From Burkholderia cenocepacia (GTDB taxonomy: Bacteria; Pseudomonadota; Gammaproteobacteria; Burkholderiales; Burkholderiaceae), in assembly GCF_014211915.1 (NCBI RefSeq), contig NZ_CP060040.1:1550001-1614000 (forward strand): a stretch of DNA of 64,000 bases, given 5' to 3'. Numbering within the stretch: the stretch's first letter is position 1; each line of letters begins with the position of its first letter. The translations under genes and the position numbers were made by a program. Positions 56,313 to 64,000 of this stretch are shown here, in pieces. Under the pieces are notes generated by a model. The model made no database searches, was not told where the DNA came from, and worked only from the letters and a program-made list of their open reading frames with translations.

Positions 56313-57025
56313 GGCGTCACCGGCCGTCGCGCCAGATTGAGGACGTTCGGATGCACGCGCACGCCGCTGCGCGCGACGGCGTCGAGATTGATGTCGAACG
56401 ACACGCGATCGCCGTCGACATCGAGGCAGAACATGCCGCCCGCCGTGCAGGACGGGTCGTGTTCCGCGATCGTCAACACCGGATGGCCGGCCAACGCGGC
56501 TCTCACCCGCGCACGCTCGTCGTTGCTCAAGATGCCGAGATAGACGACGTCGCATGCCATGCCGAGCGACGGATCGTCGAAGCGCACGCGTTGCACGTCG
56601 AGCAACGTCGAGCCGGCCTGCAGCGTGTCGGTCAGGCCGCGCGCGTAGTCGGGCCGCCCGGTGACGCACAGATGCAGGCGGACGGGCGTCGTCGGCCAGC
56701 GCGTGAAGCTGATGATGCCGAGCACGACCTGGCGCACGGCCGCGTCGTGTGACGAAATGGCGGAATCGGCGGGGCGCGCGACGGGGATGACGTGCGCGTT
56801 GTCGGCCAGGCCGTCCGCGTCGGCCAGCGCCCCGGCGGGCACGGCGGGCGCGGCCGCCAGAACGCAAACGATTGCGAGCAAGGCGTGGCGCAGCGAAGTG
56901 ATCCGGCCGGGCCGGCTCGTCGTCCGTGCGGCGATCTCCGCCGCGCCCGTTGGCGTCGTTGCCGTCGCAAGACAGGCAGCCGCCGCGCACACTTTCGCAT
57001 CCATGATGGCAACATCCGCTGGCAT
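56309..57025 (-). CDS. yfiR: YfiR-family periplasmic repressor
   Basis: About 238 aa from ATG 57025; the start is uncertain, since only weakly placed Met/GTG codons precede a hydrophobic export segment (ITSLRHALLAIVCVLAAAPAVPAGALA). The mature part has VRQVVLGIISFTRWPTTPVRLHLCVTGRPDYARGL, CDVVYLGILSNDERARV and GGMFCLDVDGDRVSFDINLDAVARSGVRVHPNVLNLARRP, the YfiR (DUF4154) signature. Two Cys pairs could form disulfides that act as redox switch. First gene of yfiR-yfiN-yfiB; it would bind and silence YfiN. Confidence 0.85.
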   Translation of the reverse strand: MPADVAIMDAKVCAAAACLATATTPTGAAEIAARTTSRPGRITSLRHALLAIVCVLAAAPAVPAGALADADGLADNAHVIPVARPADSAISSHDAAVRQVVLGIISFTRWPTTPVRLHLCVTGRPDYARGLTDTLQAGSTLLDVQRVRFDDPSLGMACDVVYLGILSNDERARVRAALAGHPVLTIAEHDPSCTAGGMFCLDVDGDRVSFDINLDAVARSGVRVHPNVLNLARRPVTP

Positions 57026-57815
57026 CGCTCCGGCGCTGCCTCCTGCCTCCCTCCATGCGCGTGCAAGCACCGAATTACGCGCAAGATTTCTTCATCTTAG
57101 GCAAAAATTCGGATCACCAAGCAGTGGGAAACACCCGCGAAAACGTCGGAAATCGTGCTGATTCCGGGCTGCGTCCCGATGAGGTGGACGAATGCGTTGG
57201 CCGACATCATCGGTCCGGTGCGACGTCGTAAATTGATCAGCGGATTGCTCGCCGTGCACGATAAACTTCATACGTTCTCGCGCACTGCCCGATCCTGCGC
57301 GCCGGGGTGCGCAAGGCCGGTGTGCGGTCGTGCATGCCGGAGCGTTCGTGACACCGGACCAGATCAGGACCATGCTGGACCGATACGGCGATCGCCACGC
57401 CGCACTGGCGGCATGTTCGAGACCAGTGGGACAGTCTCGTCTGCATCGCGGTGATCGCGTCCCGGACGCGTCACGCACCGGGCGCGACGAGGAGCTGCAT
57501 CGCGCGCTCGAGCGATGGCTCGCGAATCCTGTCTCGATGTGGACATCGCCCGGGCTCCGTCGTCGGGAAATTCTCGCGGCGCCGTCCATCCGGTCCCGGC
57601 TGACCGCTGTCGCGCATGCCCGACTCGACGAACCGCGCAGTCGCGTGACGGCTCGCGGCATGGCGCTCTGACGCGGCCGGCCGCGCCCGGCTTCGCCGAC
57701 ACGCGTTGATGCGCGTCGCCGCCGCCGCGAGTATGCTTGTGCCTCGAACGCTCTCCAACACGCGGCGGCACGGCGAACGCAACACCGATGCCCCGCCAAC
57801 CGTCACTCACCATCG
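57026..57815. other. 790-bp stretch without a supported gene
   Basis: Several frames are open on both strands, as expected in GC-rich DNA, but none shows family motifs, good codon pattern and a ribosome site together. A 113-codon frame at 57330-57671 (+) begins VTPDQIRTMLDRYGDRHAAL but then becomes low-complexity Arg-rich. The stretch contains the yfiR promoter on its left side and the FAD-oxidoreductase promoter on its right. It may be decayed coding DNA. Confidence 0.5.
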
Positions 57816-59057
57816 ATGGATTTCGACGTCATCGTTCTCGGCGCCGGCATCGTCGGCGTCTCCGCCGCGCTGCACCTGCAGGATCGCGGCCGCAAGGTCG
57901 CCCTCGTCGATCGCGGCGCGCCCGGCGAAGGCACGAGCTTCGGCAATGCCGGGCTGATCGAGCGCTCGTCGGTCGAACCGTATCCGTTCCCGCGCAGCCC
58001 GTTCACGCTGATGCGCTATGCGCTGAACCGCTCCACCGATCTCTACTGGCACAGCGCGTCGCTGCCCGCGTTCGCGCCGTGGCTCGCACGGTTCTGGTGG
58101 GAATCGGCGCCACCGCGTCACGCGGCGGCCTCGCGCGACATGCTGCCGCTGATCGAACGCTGCATCGTCGAACACGATGCGCTGATCGCGCGGGCCGGCG
58201 TCGGCGAACTGGTCCGCGCCAGTGGCTGGCTGGAAGCGTTCCGCACGCCGGCCGCATTCGAACGCGGCGTGGCCGAGGCCGGCCTCACCGCGCGCCGCCA
58301 CGGGCTCGGCATCACGCCGCTCGATGCGGCCGCGCTGCGCGCGCACGAACCGAGCCTCGCACCGGGCTTCTGCGGCGCGCTGCACTGGCTCGACCCGAAA
58401 AGCGTCGTCGATCCGGCCGCGCTCGTCAAAGCGTATGCGCACCTGTTCGTGCAGGGCGGCGGCACGCTGCTGACGGGCGACGCCGCGAGCCTCGACGCGC
58501 TGTCGCCCGGCTGGCAGGTGCGCACCGACGACGGCCCGGCGGCCGCGCCGGCCGTCGTCGTCGCGCTCGGCCCGTGGTCCGACACGGTGTTCGGCAAGTT
58601 CGGCTACAAGATCCCGCTGCGCGAGAAGCGCGGCTACCACATGCACTACGCGCCGTCCGCGCGCGGCGTGCCGTCGGCGCCGATCGTCGATCGCGAATAC
58701 GGTTATGTGATCGCGCCGATGCGACGCGGGCTGCGGCTGACGACCGGCGTCGAGATCGCGCGGCGCGGGCTTCCGCCCACGGGCGTGCAGCTCGAACGCG
58801 CGGAACGCGTCGCCCGGCCGGTGTTCGGTTTCGGCGAGCGGCTCGACCCGCATCCGTGGCTCGGCTTCCGGCCGTGCACGCCCGACATGCGCCCGGTGAT
58901 CGGCCCCGCGCCCGCGCACCGCGGACTGTGGTTCGCGTTCGGGCACAACCATCACGGGCTGACGCTCGGCCCGGTCAGCGGCCGCCTGCTGGCCGAGATG
59001 ATGACCGGCGAGGCGCCGTTCACCGACCCGGCACCGTATCGCGCGGACCGCTTCTGA
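57816..59057 (+). CDS. FAD-dependent oxidoreductase of the D-amino-acid dehydrogenase (DadA/DAO) family
   Basis: 413 aa. The N-terminal dinucleotide-binding motif VIVLGAGIVGVSAALHLQDRGRKVALVD (residues 5-32) and GTSFGNAGLIE are DadA-type. The C-terminal GFRPCTPDMRPVIGPAPAHRGLWFAFGHNHHGLTLGPVSGRLLAEMMTG is the matching FAD-site end. No membrane anchor beyond the N-terminal fold. It probably oxidises an amino acid, passing electrons to the respiratory chain; substrate unknown. ATG 57816 has only a weak ribosome site. It converges on the FMN dehydrogenase with 52 bp between stops. Confidence 0.85.
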   Translation: MDFDVIVLGAGIVGVSAALHLQDRGRKVALVDRGAPGEGTSFGNAGLIERSSVEPYPFPRSPFTLMRYALNRSTDLYWHSASLPAFAPWLARFWWESAPPRHAAASRDMLPLIERCIVEHDALIARAGVGELVRASGWLEAFRTPAAFERGVAEAGLTARRHGLGITPLDAAALRAHEPSLAPGFCGALHWLDPKSVVDPAALVKAYAHLFVQGGGTLLTGDAASLDALSPGWQVRTDDGPAAAPAVVVALGPWSDTVFGKFGYKIPLREKRGYHMHYAPSARGVPSAPIVDREYGYVIAPMRRGLRLTTGVEIARRGLPPTGVQLERAERVARPVFGFGERLDPHPWLGFRPCTPDMRPVIGPAPAHRGLWFAFGHNHHGLTLGPVSGRLLAEMMTGEAPFTDPAPYRADRF

Positions 59058-59109
59058 ACGCGCGACGCCAGCGCCGGCACGCAGGCCGGGATGGCGCCGA
59101 AACCCGCCG

Positions 59110-60255
59110 TCAGCGAAAACGAAGCTGGTTTCGCCCGAGCTGCGCGACGGATGCGCAGCCCATCAGCCGCATGTCGCGTTCGATCTCCGTGCGCATCAGT
59201 TGCAACGCGCGCTCGACGCCGGGCTGCCCGGCGGCGGCGAGCGGGAACAGGTAATAACGCCCCAGCCCGACGGCCTTCGCCCCCAGCGCCAGCGCCTTCA
59301 GCACGTGCGAACCCCGCTGCACGCCGCCATCCATCATCACGTCGATCCGGTCGCCCACCGCGTCGACCACCTCGGCAAGTTGGTCGAACGCGGCGCGCGA
59401 ACCGTCCAGTTGCCGTCCGCCGTGGTTCGACAACACGATGCCGGTGCAACCGATGTCCGCCGCCCTGCGGGCGTCGTCGACCGACATCACGCCTTTCAGG
59501 CAAAACTGCCCGTTCCACTCGCGCACCATCGCGGCGACGTCGTCCCATGACATCGACGGGTCGAGCATGTCCGTGAAGTAGCGGCTGATCGACATCGCGC
59601 CGCCGCCCATGTCGACGTGCCGGTCGAGCTGCGGCAAACGGAACCGCTCGTGGGTCAGATAGTTGATCGCCCAGGCCGGCTTCAACGCGAACTCGGTCAT
59701 CCCCGCGAGCGTCAGCCGGAACGGAATCGAGAAGCCGGTTCGCTTGTCGCGCTCGCGATTGCCGCCGGTGATGCTGTCCACCGTCAGCATCATCACGTTC
59801 ACGCCGGCTTCCCTCGAGCGGTTCATCATCTCGCGGTTGAGGCCGCGATCCTTGTGAAAGTAGAACTGGTAGACCTGCGGGCCCGGGCTGATCGCGCGGG
59901 CTTCTTCCAGGCTCACGGTACCGAGCGACGACACGCCGAACATCGTGTCGAATTTCGCGGCCGCGGCGGCGACGGCCCGCTCGCCGTCATGATGAAACAG
60001 GCGTTGCAGCGCGGTCGGCGAACAATAAACCGGCATGCCGAGCTTTTGCCCCATGACCGTCACCGACAGGTCGACATCGCGCACGCCGCGCAACACGTTC
60101 GGCACCAGATCGCAGCTTTCGAACGCGCTCGTGTTGCGTCGATACGTGGTTTCATCGTCGGCCGCACCGTCGATGTAATTGAAGATCGGCCCCGGCAACC
60201 GCCGCTTCGCCAGTTCGCGGAAGTCGTGGAAATTGTGGCAATCGTTCACGCGCAT
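59110..60255 (-). CDS. FMN-dependent alpha-hydroxyacid dehydrogenase (LldD-like)
   Basis: 381 aa, ATG 60255 with GGAG 8 nt upstream. The TIM-barrel family motifs are in order: IFNYIDGAADDETTYRRN, MPVYCSPTALQRLFHHDGE, YQFYFHKDRGL, LTVDSITGGNRERDKRTGF, FCLKGVMSVDDARRAADIGCTGIVLSNHGGRQLDG (catalytic His and FMN-site Arg), and MMDGGVQRGSHVLKALALGAKAVGLGRYYLFPLAAAG. It oxidises an L-2-hydroxyacid such as L-lactate to the 2-oxoacid. Last of the leftward set with GntR, amidohydrolase and sugar transporter; L-lactate is a known end product of one L-fucose pathway, which would fit, but this is inference. Confidence 0.88.
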   Translation of the reverse strand: MRVNDCHNFHDFRELAKRRLPGPIFNYIDGAADDETTYRRNTSAFESCDLVPNVLRGVRDVDLSVTVMGQKLGMPVYCSPTALQRLFHHDGERAVAAAAAKFDTMFGVSSLGTVSLEEARAISPGPQVYQFYFHKDRGLNREMMNRSREAGVNVMMLTVDSITGGNRERDKRTGFSIPFRLTLAGMTEFALKPAWAINYLTHERFRLPQLDRHVDMGGGAMSISRYFTDMLDPSMSWDDVAAMVREWNGQFCLKGVMSVDDARRAADIGCTGIVLSNHGGRQLDGSRAAFDQLAEVVDAVGDRIDVMMDGGVQRGSHVLKALALGAKAVGLGRYYLFPLAAAGQPGVERALQLMRTEIERDMRLMGCASVAQLGRNQLRFR

Positions 60256-60437
60256 TCGTCACACTCCATTCGGCGCGCGGGCGGCATGCCGGTGGGCCGG
60301 CACGCGTCGCTCGCGTCGCTGCGTTCGTTCTATACCGACGGCCGGTGTCCTCGCAAGGGATGGTGGCCGTATCGGCACCCGGAACCGCGCCGCATCGCGC
60401 CACCGCTGCCGACCATGCAGCGAATCGATTCGCACGC

Positions 60438-61205
60438 TCAGTCGAGCGCGCGGCCGAAGATGCGAATCACTTCATCGAGATGCTCGGCCATCGCACGGCG
60501 CGCGGCGTCGGGATCGCGCGCACGGATCGCATCGAGGATCGCGCGATGCTCGAGCTCCGACCGGTGCGGCATGTCGTTCGGCATGTACAGCGACTGCAGC
60601 CGCTGGAACATCAGGTCGTACTTGTGCGCGAGCAGCTGCTTGATCATCAGCGCATACGCCGCGTTGTCGCTCGCTTCCGCGATGCGGATATGGAACAGCC
60701 GGTCGCCAGGGTGCGTGAGCGAGCCGCTGCGGTTGTCGTCCTGGTTGCGCAGGAACGCTTCGTGGATCCCTTCGATCTGTGCATCCGAGCCATGCTTCGC
60801 GGCCAGCGACGCGGCTTCCGGCTCGATCAGCCGGCGCGCCTGCAGCAGCGCGAACGGCGGGATTTCGGTGTCGAGATCGAGCGCGATGCCGAGCTCGGGA
60901 TCGATCTCGACGATCGAGAACGGCGCGACCGTCGCGTCGGGAGCCGGCGCGGGTTCGGGCGCCGCGGCCGCTTCGGGATGGCGCACCTTCACGCCGTCGC
61001 CGACGCGCACGCTGACGAGCCCGTTCACTTCGAGCGCGATCAGCGCCTCGCGCACCGACGTGCGCGACACGCCGAACCGTTCGGCGAGTTCGCGCTCGGG
61101 CGGCAGATAGCTGCCCGGCGGGAAATCGCCGGACTCGATCATCGCACTGAGCTTGTCGGCGATCTGCTGGTAGAGGCGGCGGTTCTGAATCGGCTGGATG
61201 GACAT
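60438..61205 (-). CDS. GntR/FadR-family regulator
   Basis: 255 aa. The winged helix is at the N-terminus (LYQQIADKLSAMIESGDFPPGSYLPPERELAERFGVSRTSVREALIALEVNGLVSVRVGDGVKV). An FCD effector domain follows from ~115 (LLQARRLIEPEAASLAAKHGSD, DRLFHIRIAEASDNAAYALMIKQLL, HRAILDAIRARDPDAARRAMAEHLDEVIRIF), with the metal-binding Asp/His pattern of FCD proteins. An unusual Ala/Pro linker plus insert lies between the domains (~76-110). It lies inside the putative deoxysugar operon and probably controls it, binding a sugar acid. Confidence 0.9.
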   Translation of the reverse strand: MSIQPIQNRRLYQQIADKLSAMIESGDFPPGSYLPPERELAERFGVSRTSVREALIALEVNGLVSVRVGDGVKVRHPEAAAAPEPAPAPDATVAPFSIVEIDPELGIALDLDTEIPPFALLQARRLIEPEAASLAAKHGSDAQIEGIHEAFLRNQDDNRSGSLTHPGDRLFHIRIAEASDNAAYALMIKQLLAHKYDLMFQRLQSLYMPNDMPHRSELEHRAILDAIRARDPDAARRAMAEHLDEVIRIFGRALD

Positions 61206-61273
61206 ACGTTGACGCTGGTAATCGGTTTCGTTCCGGACGGCCTGTCAAATCGCACTGACCGTTCGCGCCTATT

Positions 61274-62164
61274 TTATATGCCGCGCTTCACATCGCCCGG
61301 CACCGCGTAGCAGCGCGCGGCCGTGCCGCCCCACAACGCGCCGCGCTCGGCCGCCGACAGGCGCGCTTCGGCCCAGCGTTCGACCAGCGACGCGACCTCG
61401 TCATACGACGCCGCGAGCAGGCACACGGGCCAGTCCGATCCGAACATCAGCCGCTGCGGGCCGAACGCGTCGAGCGCCGCGTCGAGGCACTGCTCGATAT
61501 GCCGGATGTCCTGGCCACGCAGGCCGCGCCGCCAGTCGGCCTCGGTCACGAGCCCCGACAGCTTGCACGCGACGTGCGGCAGCGCGCCCAGCTCACGCAG
61601 CGACGCGCGCCAGCGCGCAAGCGCGGTGTCGTCACGCTCGAACTCGGCCAGCGCCGGCTTGCCGACGTGGTCGAGCACGAGCCAGTGCGCATCGTGCCGC
61701 GCGCAGAACGCACGGACGTCCGGCAACTGGCGCTCGAACACGAGCACGTCGTACACATAGCCGTTCGCCTGCAGCCAGGCGACACCGCGATTGAAAGCGG
61801 GATCGGCGACGAACGCGCCGACGTCGGCTTCGTCCTGCACCTGGTGACGAAAGCCGCGCAGCTTCGGGCTGCGCCACTTGGCGACACGGTCGGCCAGCGC
61901 CGGCGCACCGAGAGCCTCCCAGCCGACCACCGCCGCGATGCGTGCATCGTCGCGCGCCAGATCGAGCAGGAACGCCGTCTCGTCACGGCCGGCGCGCGCC
62001 TGCACCGCGATCGACGCGCCGAGCGCCTGCGCATGCATCTGCGGCCACAGTTCGTCGGGCAGGTAGTCGCGTGCGAGCACGCCCATCCCGGGGCCGATCC
62101 ACGGATAGTCGGCCGCGCGATAACGCCAGAAGTGCTGATGCGAATCGATACGCACTGCGCCCAT
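61274..62164 (-). CDS. amidohydrolase-family lactonase (L-fucono-1,5-lactonase type)
   Basis: 296 aa from ATG 62164 (GAGGGC upstream); the frame could extend to a GTG at 62230. Amidohydrolase_2 (PF04909) fold: metal HxH in RIDSHQHFWRY (residues 5-15), YPWIGPGMGVLARDYLPDEL, GFRHQVQDE, WLVLDHVGKP, HVACKLSGLVTEADW and RLMFGSDWPVCLLAASYDEV with the metal Asp. DSHQHFW...YPWI and FGSDWPVC are characteristic of L-fuconolactone and L-rhamnonolactone hydrolases. It would open the sugar lactone after the dehydrogenase step. It lies between the sugar-binding protein and the GntR gene. Confidence 0.82.
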   Translation of the reverse strand: MGAVRIDSHQHFWRYRAADYPWIGPGMGVLARDYLPDELWPQMHAQALGASIAVQARAGRDETAFLLDLARDDARIAAVVGWEALGAPALADRVAKWRSPKLRGFRHQVQDEADVGAFVADPAFNRGVAWLQANGYVYDVLVFERQLPDVRAFCARHDAHWLVLDHVGKPALAEFERDDTALARWRASLRELGALPHVACKLSGLVTEADWRRGLRGQDIRHIEQCLDAALDAFGPQRLMFGSDWPVCLLAASYDEVASLVERWAEARLSAAERGALWGGTAARCYAVPGDVKRGI

Positions 62165-62232
62165 GATGCCCTCGTGTTCAATCACCGCGGCAGCGACGGC
62201 CCGCAGCGTCGCCCCCCGCCCGTCCGCCACGT

Positions 62233-63174
62233 TCAGTCGTACAACACCGCCGCGATCTTCGGATCGTCGATATTGGTCTTGTCGTACCAGTAGAACCCGG
62301 TATCGATGACCTTCGGCAGCTTCTCGCCCTTGATCGCCTTCACGGCCGCCTCGACCGTCTTGTAGCCGATGCCGATCGGGTTCTGCGTGATCGCGCCGGC
62401 CATCAGCCCGCTGCGGATCGCGTCCTTCTGCTGCTTGCCGGAATCGTAGCCGACGATCACGACCTTGCGCTTCATCTCGCGCACGCCGTTGACCACGCCG
62501 ATCGCCGAACCTTCGTTGGTGCCGAACAGCCCCTTGAGCTTCGGATACGCCTGCAGGATCGACTTCGTCACTTCGGTCGACTTCAACTGATCGCCTTCGC
62601 CGTACTGCACGGTCACGACCTGCACCTTCGGGTGCGCCGATTTCATCCGGTCGAGGAAGCCGTCGCGGCGGTCGATGCCGGTGCGGCTCGTCTGGTCGTG
62701 CGCGACCACCGCCACCTGCCCTTCGTCGCCGATCAGCGCGGCGAGCTTGTCGGCCGCAAGGGCGGCCGCGGCCTTGTTGTTGGTCGCGGCCGTCGTCACC
62801 GGAATGTCGCTGTCCACGCCCGAGTCGAACGCGATCACCGGAATCTTCTCGGCCTGCGCCTTCTTCAGCAGCGGCAGTGCGGCCTTGCTGTCGAGCGCCG
62901 CGAAGCCGAGCGCAGCCGGCTTCTTCGCGATCGCGGCCGACAGCATGTCGATCTGCTTGTCGACCATCGCCTCGGTTTCGGGCCCTTCGAACGTCACCTT
63001 CACCTTGTAGTCCTTCGCGGCCTGCGTCGCGCCCGATTTCACGGCCTGCCAGAACTGATGCTGGAAGCCTTTCGAGATCAGCGGGATATAGGTTTCCTGC
63101 GCCTGCGCACCGGCCGTGACGCCCGCGGCGAACGTCAGCCCGACGATCGCGTTCAACACCTTGCTCCTGATCAC
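62233..63174 (-). CDS. sugar ABC transporter periplasmic binding protein (RbsB type)
   Basis: 313 aa, GTG start at 63174 with AGGAG 7 nt upstream. Signal peptide residues 1-25 (MIRSKVLNAIVGLTFAAGVTAGAQA). Mature protein: YIPLISKGFQHQFWQAVKSGATQAAKDYKVKVTFEGPETE, KPAALGFAALDSKAALPLLKKAQAEKIPVIAFDSGVDSDIPVTTAATNN, FLDRMKSAHPKVQVVTVQYG, GLFGTNEGSAIGVV. This is a peripla_BP_4, ribose/allose-type binding protein. It follows the permease gene by 82 bp. The adjacent fuconolactonase suggests a deoxysugar ligand, not shown directly. Confidence 0.9.
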   Translation of the reverse strand: MIRSKVLNAIVGLTFAAGVTAGAQAQETYIPLISKGFQHQFWQAVKSGATQAAKDYKVKVTFEGPETEAMVDKQIDMLSAAIAKKPAALGFAALDSKAALPLLKKAQAEKIPVIAFDSGVDSDIPVTTAATNNKAAAALAADKLAALIGDEGQVAVVAHDQTSRTGIDRRDGFLDRMKSAHPKVQVVTVQYGEGDQLKSTEVTKSILQAYPKLKGLFGTNEGSAIGVVNGVREMKRKVVIVGYDSGKQQKDAIRSGLMAGAITQNPIGIGYKTVEAAVKAIKGEKLPKVIDTGFYWYDKTNIDDPKIAAVLYD

Positions 63175-63256
63175 TTCGCGTCTCCTTGGTTGGTATCGAC
63201 TGAAATGCCGGCCCGGCCGGCGGTGAAGCCCATGCCCTGGCGCCTCGGTATCGGCG

Positions 63257-64000
63257 TCAGCGGCGACGCCGGCGCAGGATGTCCACGTAGACGGCGAGAA
63301 TGATGATCACGCCCGTCACGACCGTCTGCCATTCCTGTGCGACCGACATGATGCGCAGGCCGTTGGTCAGCACGCTCATGATGAACGCGCCGATGATGGT
63401 GCCGACGATGCTGCCCGCGCCGCCCGACAGCGACGTGCCGCCGATCACGACGGCCGCGATCGCATCGAGCTCGTAGCCCTGCCCGAGCGCCGGCTGCGCC
63501 GAGTTCAGCCGCGACGCGATCAGCAGGCCGGCGATCCCGCACACCGCGCCGCTGAACGTATAGACGGCGATCTTCCACGCATCGACGTTCACGCCGGACA
63601 GCCGCAGCGCCTCCTCGTTGCTGCCGAGCGCGAACGTGTAGCGGCCGAAGATGGTCCGGTTCAGCACGATCGACGCGCCGATCGCGACGAGAAACAGGAT
63701 CAGCACCGCGTTGGGGATCGGCAGCGCTGGAATGAGGTTGCCGATCAGCGAATCCTGCGCAATCGACGTGAAGCCCGGCGTGTCGTTGAAGTAGATCGGC
63801 CGCGTGCCCGAGATCACGAGCGACAGCCCCTTGAGCAGCATCATCATGCCGAGCGTCGCGATGAACGGCGGCACCTTCATCTTCGCGATCACGAAGCCCG
63901 ACACGCAGCCCGACAGCGCGCCGAAGCACAACGCGGCCAGAATCCCGAGCGGCAGCGGCATCCCCCACTTCGTTAGCACGACGCCGGCCATCACCGCGCA
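63257..64000 (-). CDS. sugar ABC transporter permease, RbsC type (5' end outside the window)
   Basis: The last ~247 codons are present; the gene enters from the right edge and stops at 63257. Hydrophobic throughout with RbsC-family signatures: GCVSGFVIAKMKVPPFIATLGMMMLLKGLSLVISG, YTFALGSNEEALRLSGVNVDAWKIAVYTFSGAVCGIAGLLIASRLNSAQPALGQGYELDAIAAVVIGGTSLSGGAGSIVGTIIGAFIMSVLTNGL. The ATPase gene is expected further right. It forms the membrane channel for the binding protein at 62233. Confidence 0.9.
   Translation of the reverse strand, partial: CAVMAGVVLTKWGMPLPLGILAALCFGALSGCVSGFVIAKMKVPPFIATLGMMMLLKGLSLVISGTRPIYFNDTPGFTSIAQDSLIGNLIPALPIPNAVLILFLVAIGASIVLNRTIFGRYTFALGSNEEALRLSGVNVDAWKIAVYTFSGAVCGIAGLLIASRLNSAQPALGQGYELDAIAAVVIGGTSLSGGAGSIVGTIIGAFIMSVLTNGLRIMSVAQEWQTVVTGVIIILAVYVDILRRRRR

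Noticed and set aside
57330..57671. 113-codon plus-strand frame in the yfiR-oxidoreductase gap
   Set aside because: No ribosome site, no family pattern, Arg-rich second half; noted as part of an unexplained gap instead.

Overview
This window is GC-rich (mid-to-high 60s by eye), densely coded and reads as Burkholderia, most likely a Burkholderia cepacia complex species and plausibly its second chromosome. The main reasons are a dialkylglycine decarboxylase that looks nearly the same as the characterised B. cepacia enzyme, a complete pyochelin locus, and a type VI secretion VgrG/Rhs island. Species and replicon are inference from recalled family sequences, not from a search.

Layout. 1-5.4 kb: end of a LysE-type exporter, an LRR-protein kinase fusion, tRNA-Leu(GAG) with its own promoter and terminator, and a divergent LysR / YnfM-like MFS pair. 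4.1-29.3 kb: the pyochelin locus in the order known from Pseudomonas aeruginosa. Leftward come pchR, pchEFGHI and fptABCX; rightward and divergent from pchR comes pchDCBA. PchA/PchB make salicylate, PchD activates it, PchE/PchF/PchG assemble pyochelin with PchC editing, PchH/PchI are ABC half-transporters, FptA is the outer-membrane receptor and FptB/FptC/FptX are inner-membrane uptake partners. Each of the three promoters (pchD, pchE, fptA) carries a Fur box, and just upstream of it a direct repeat with exactly 21-bp spacing that fits a PchR activator site.

29.3-39.2 kb: dgdR/dgdA, a frameshifted short-chain dehydrogenase, two AraC regulators, DUF2000 and VOC proteins, and a three-gene operon (EgtD-like methyltransferase, Fe(II)/2-oxoglutarate oxygenase, EamA exporter) divergent from a LysR regulator. 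That operon is the best candidate here for an undescribed small-molecule pathway. 39.3-44.6 kb: a branched-chain amino-acid type ABC transporter (livK-H-M-G-F) with a strong promoter, a structured leader and a suspected 1-nt deletion at the end of livG.

45.1-54.0 kb: a type VI effector island, vgrG - eagR chaperone - rhs toxin - Imm22 immunity, followed by a vgrG remnant and a second, orphan immunity-like gene. 54.4-57.0 kb: a yfiR-yfiN-yfiB c-di-GMP module. 57.8-64.0 kb: a DadA-like FAD oxidoreductase, an FMN alpha-hydroxyacid dehydrogenase, a GntR/FadR regulator, a fuconolactonase-like amidohydrolase and a sugar ABC transporter, together resembling a deoxysugar (L-fucose type) catabolic operon that runs off the right edge.

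Two coding sequences (the dehydrogenase and livG) break in short G/C runs; sequencing error and real mutation cannot be told apart from this sequence alone.
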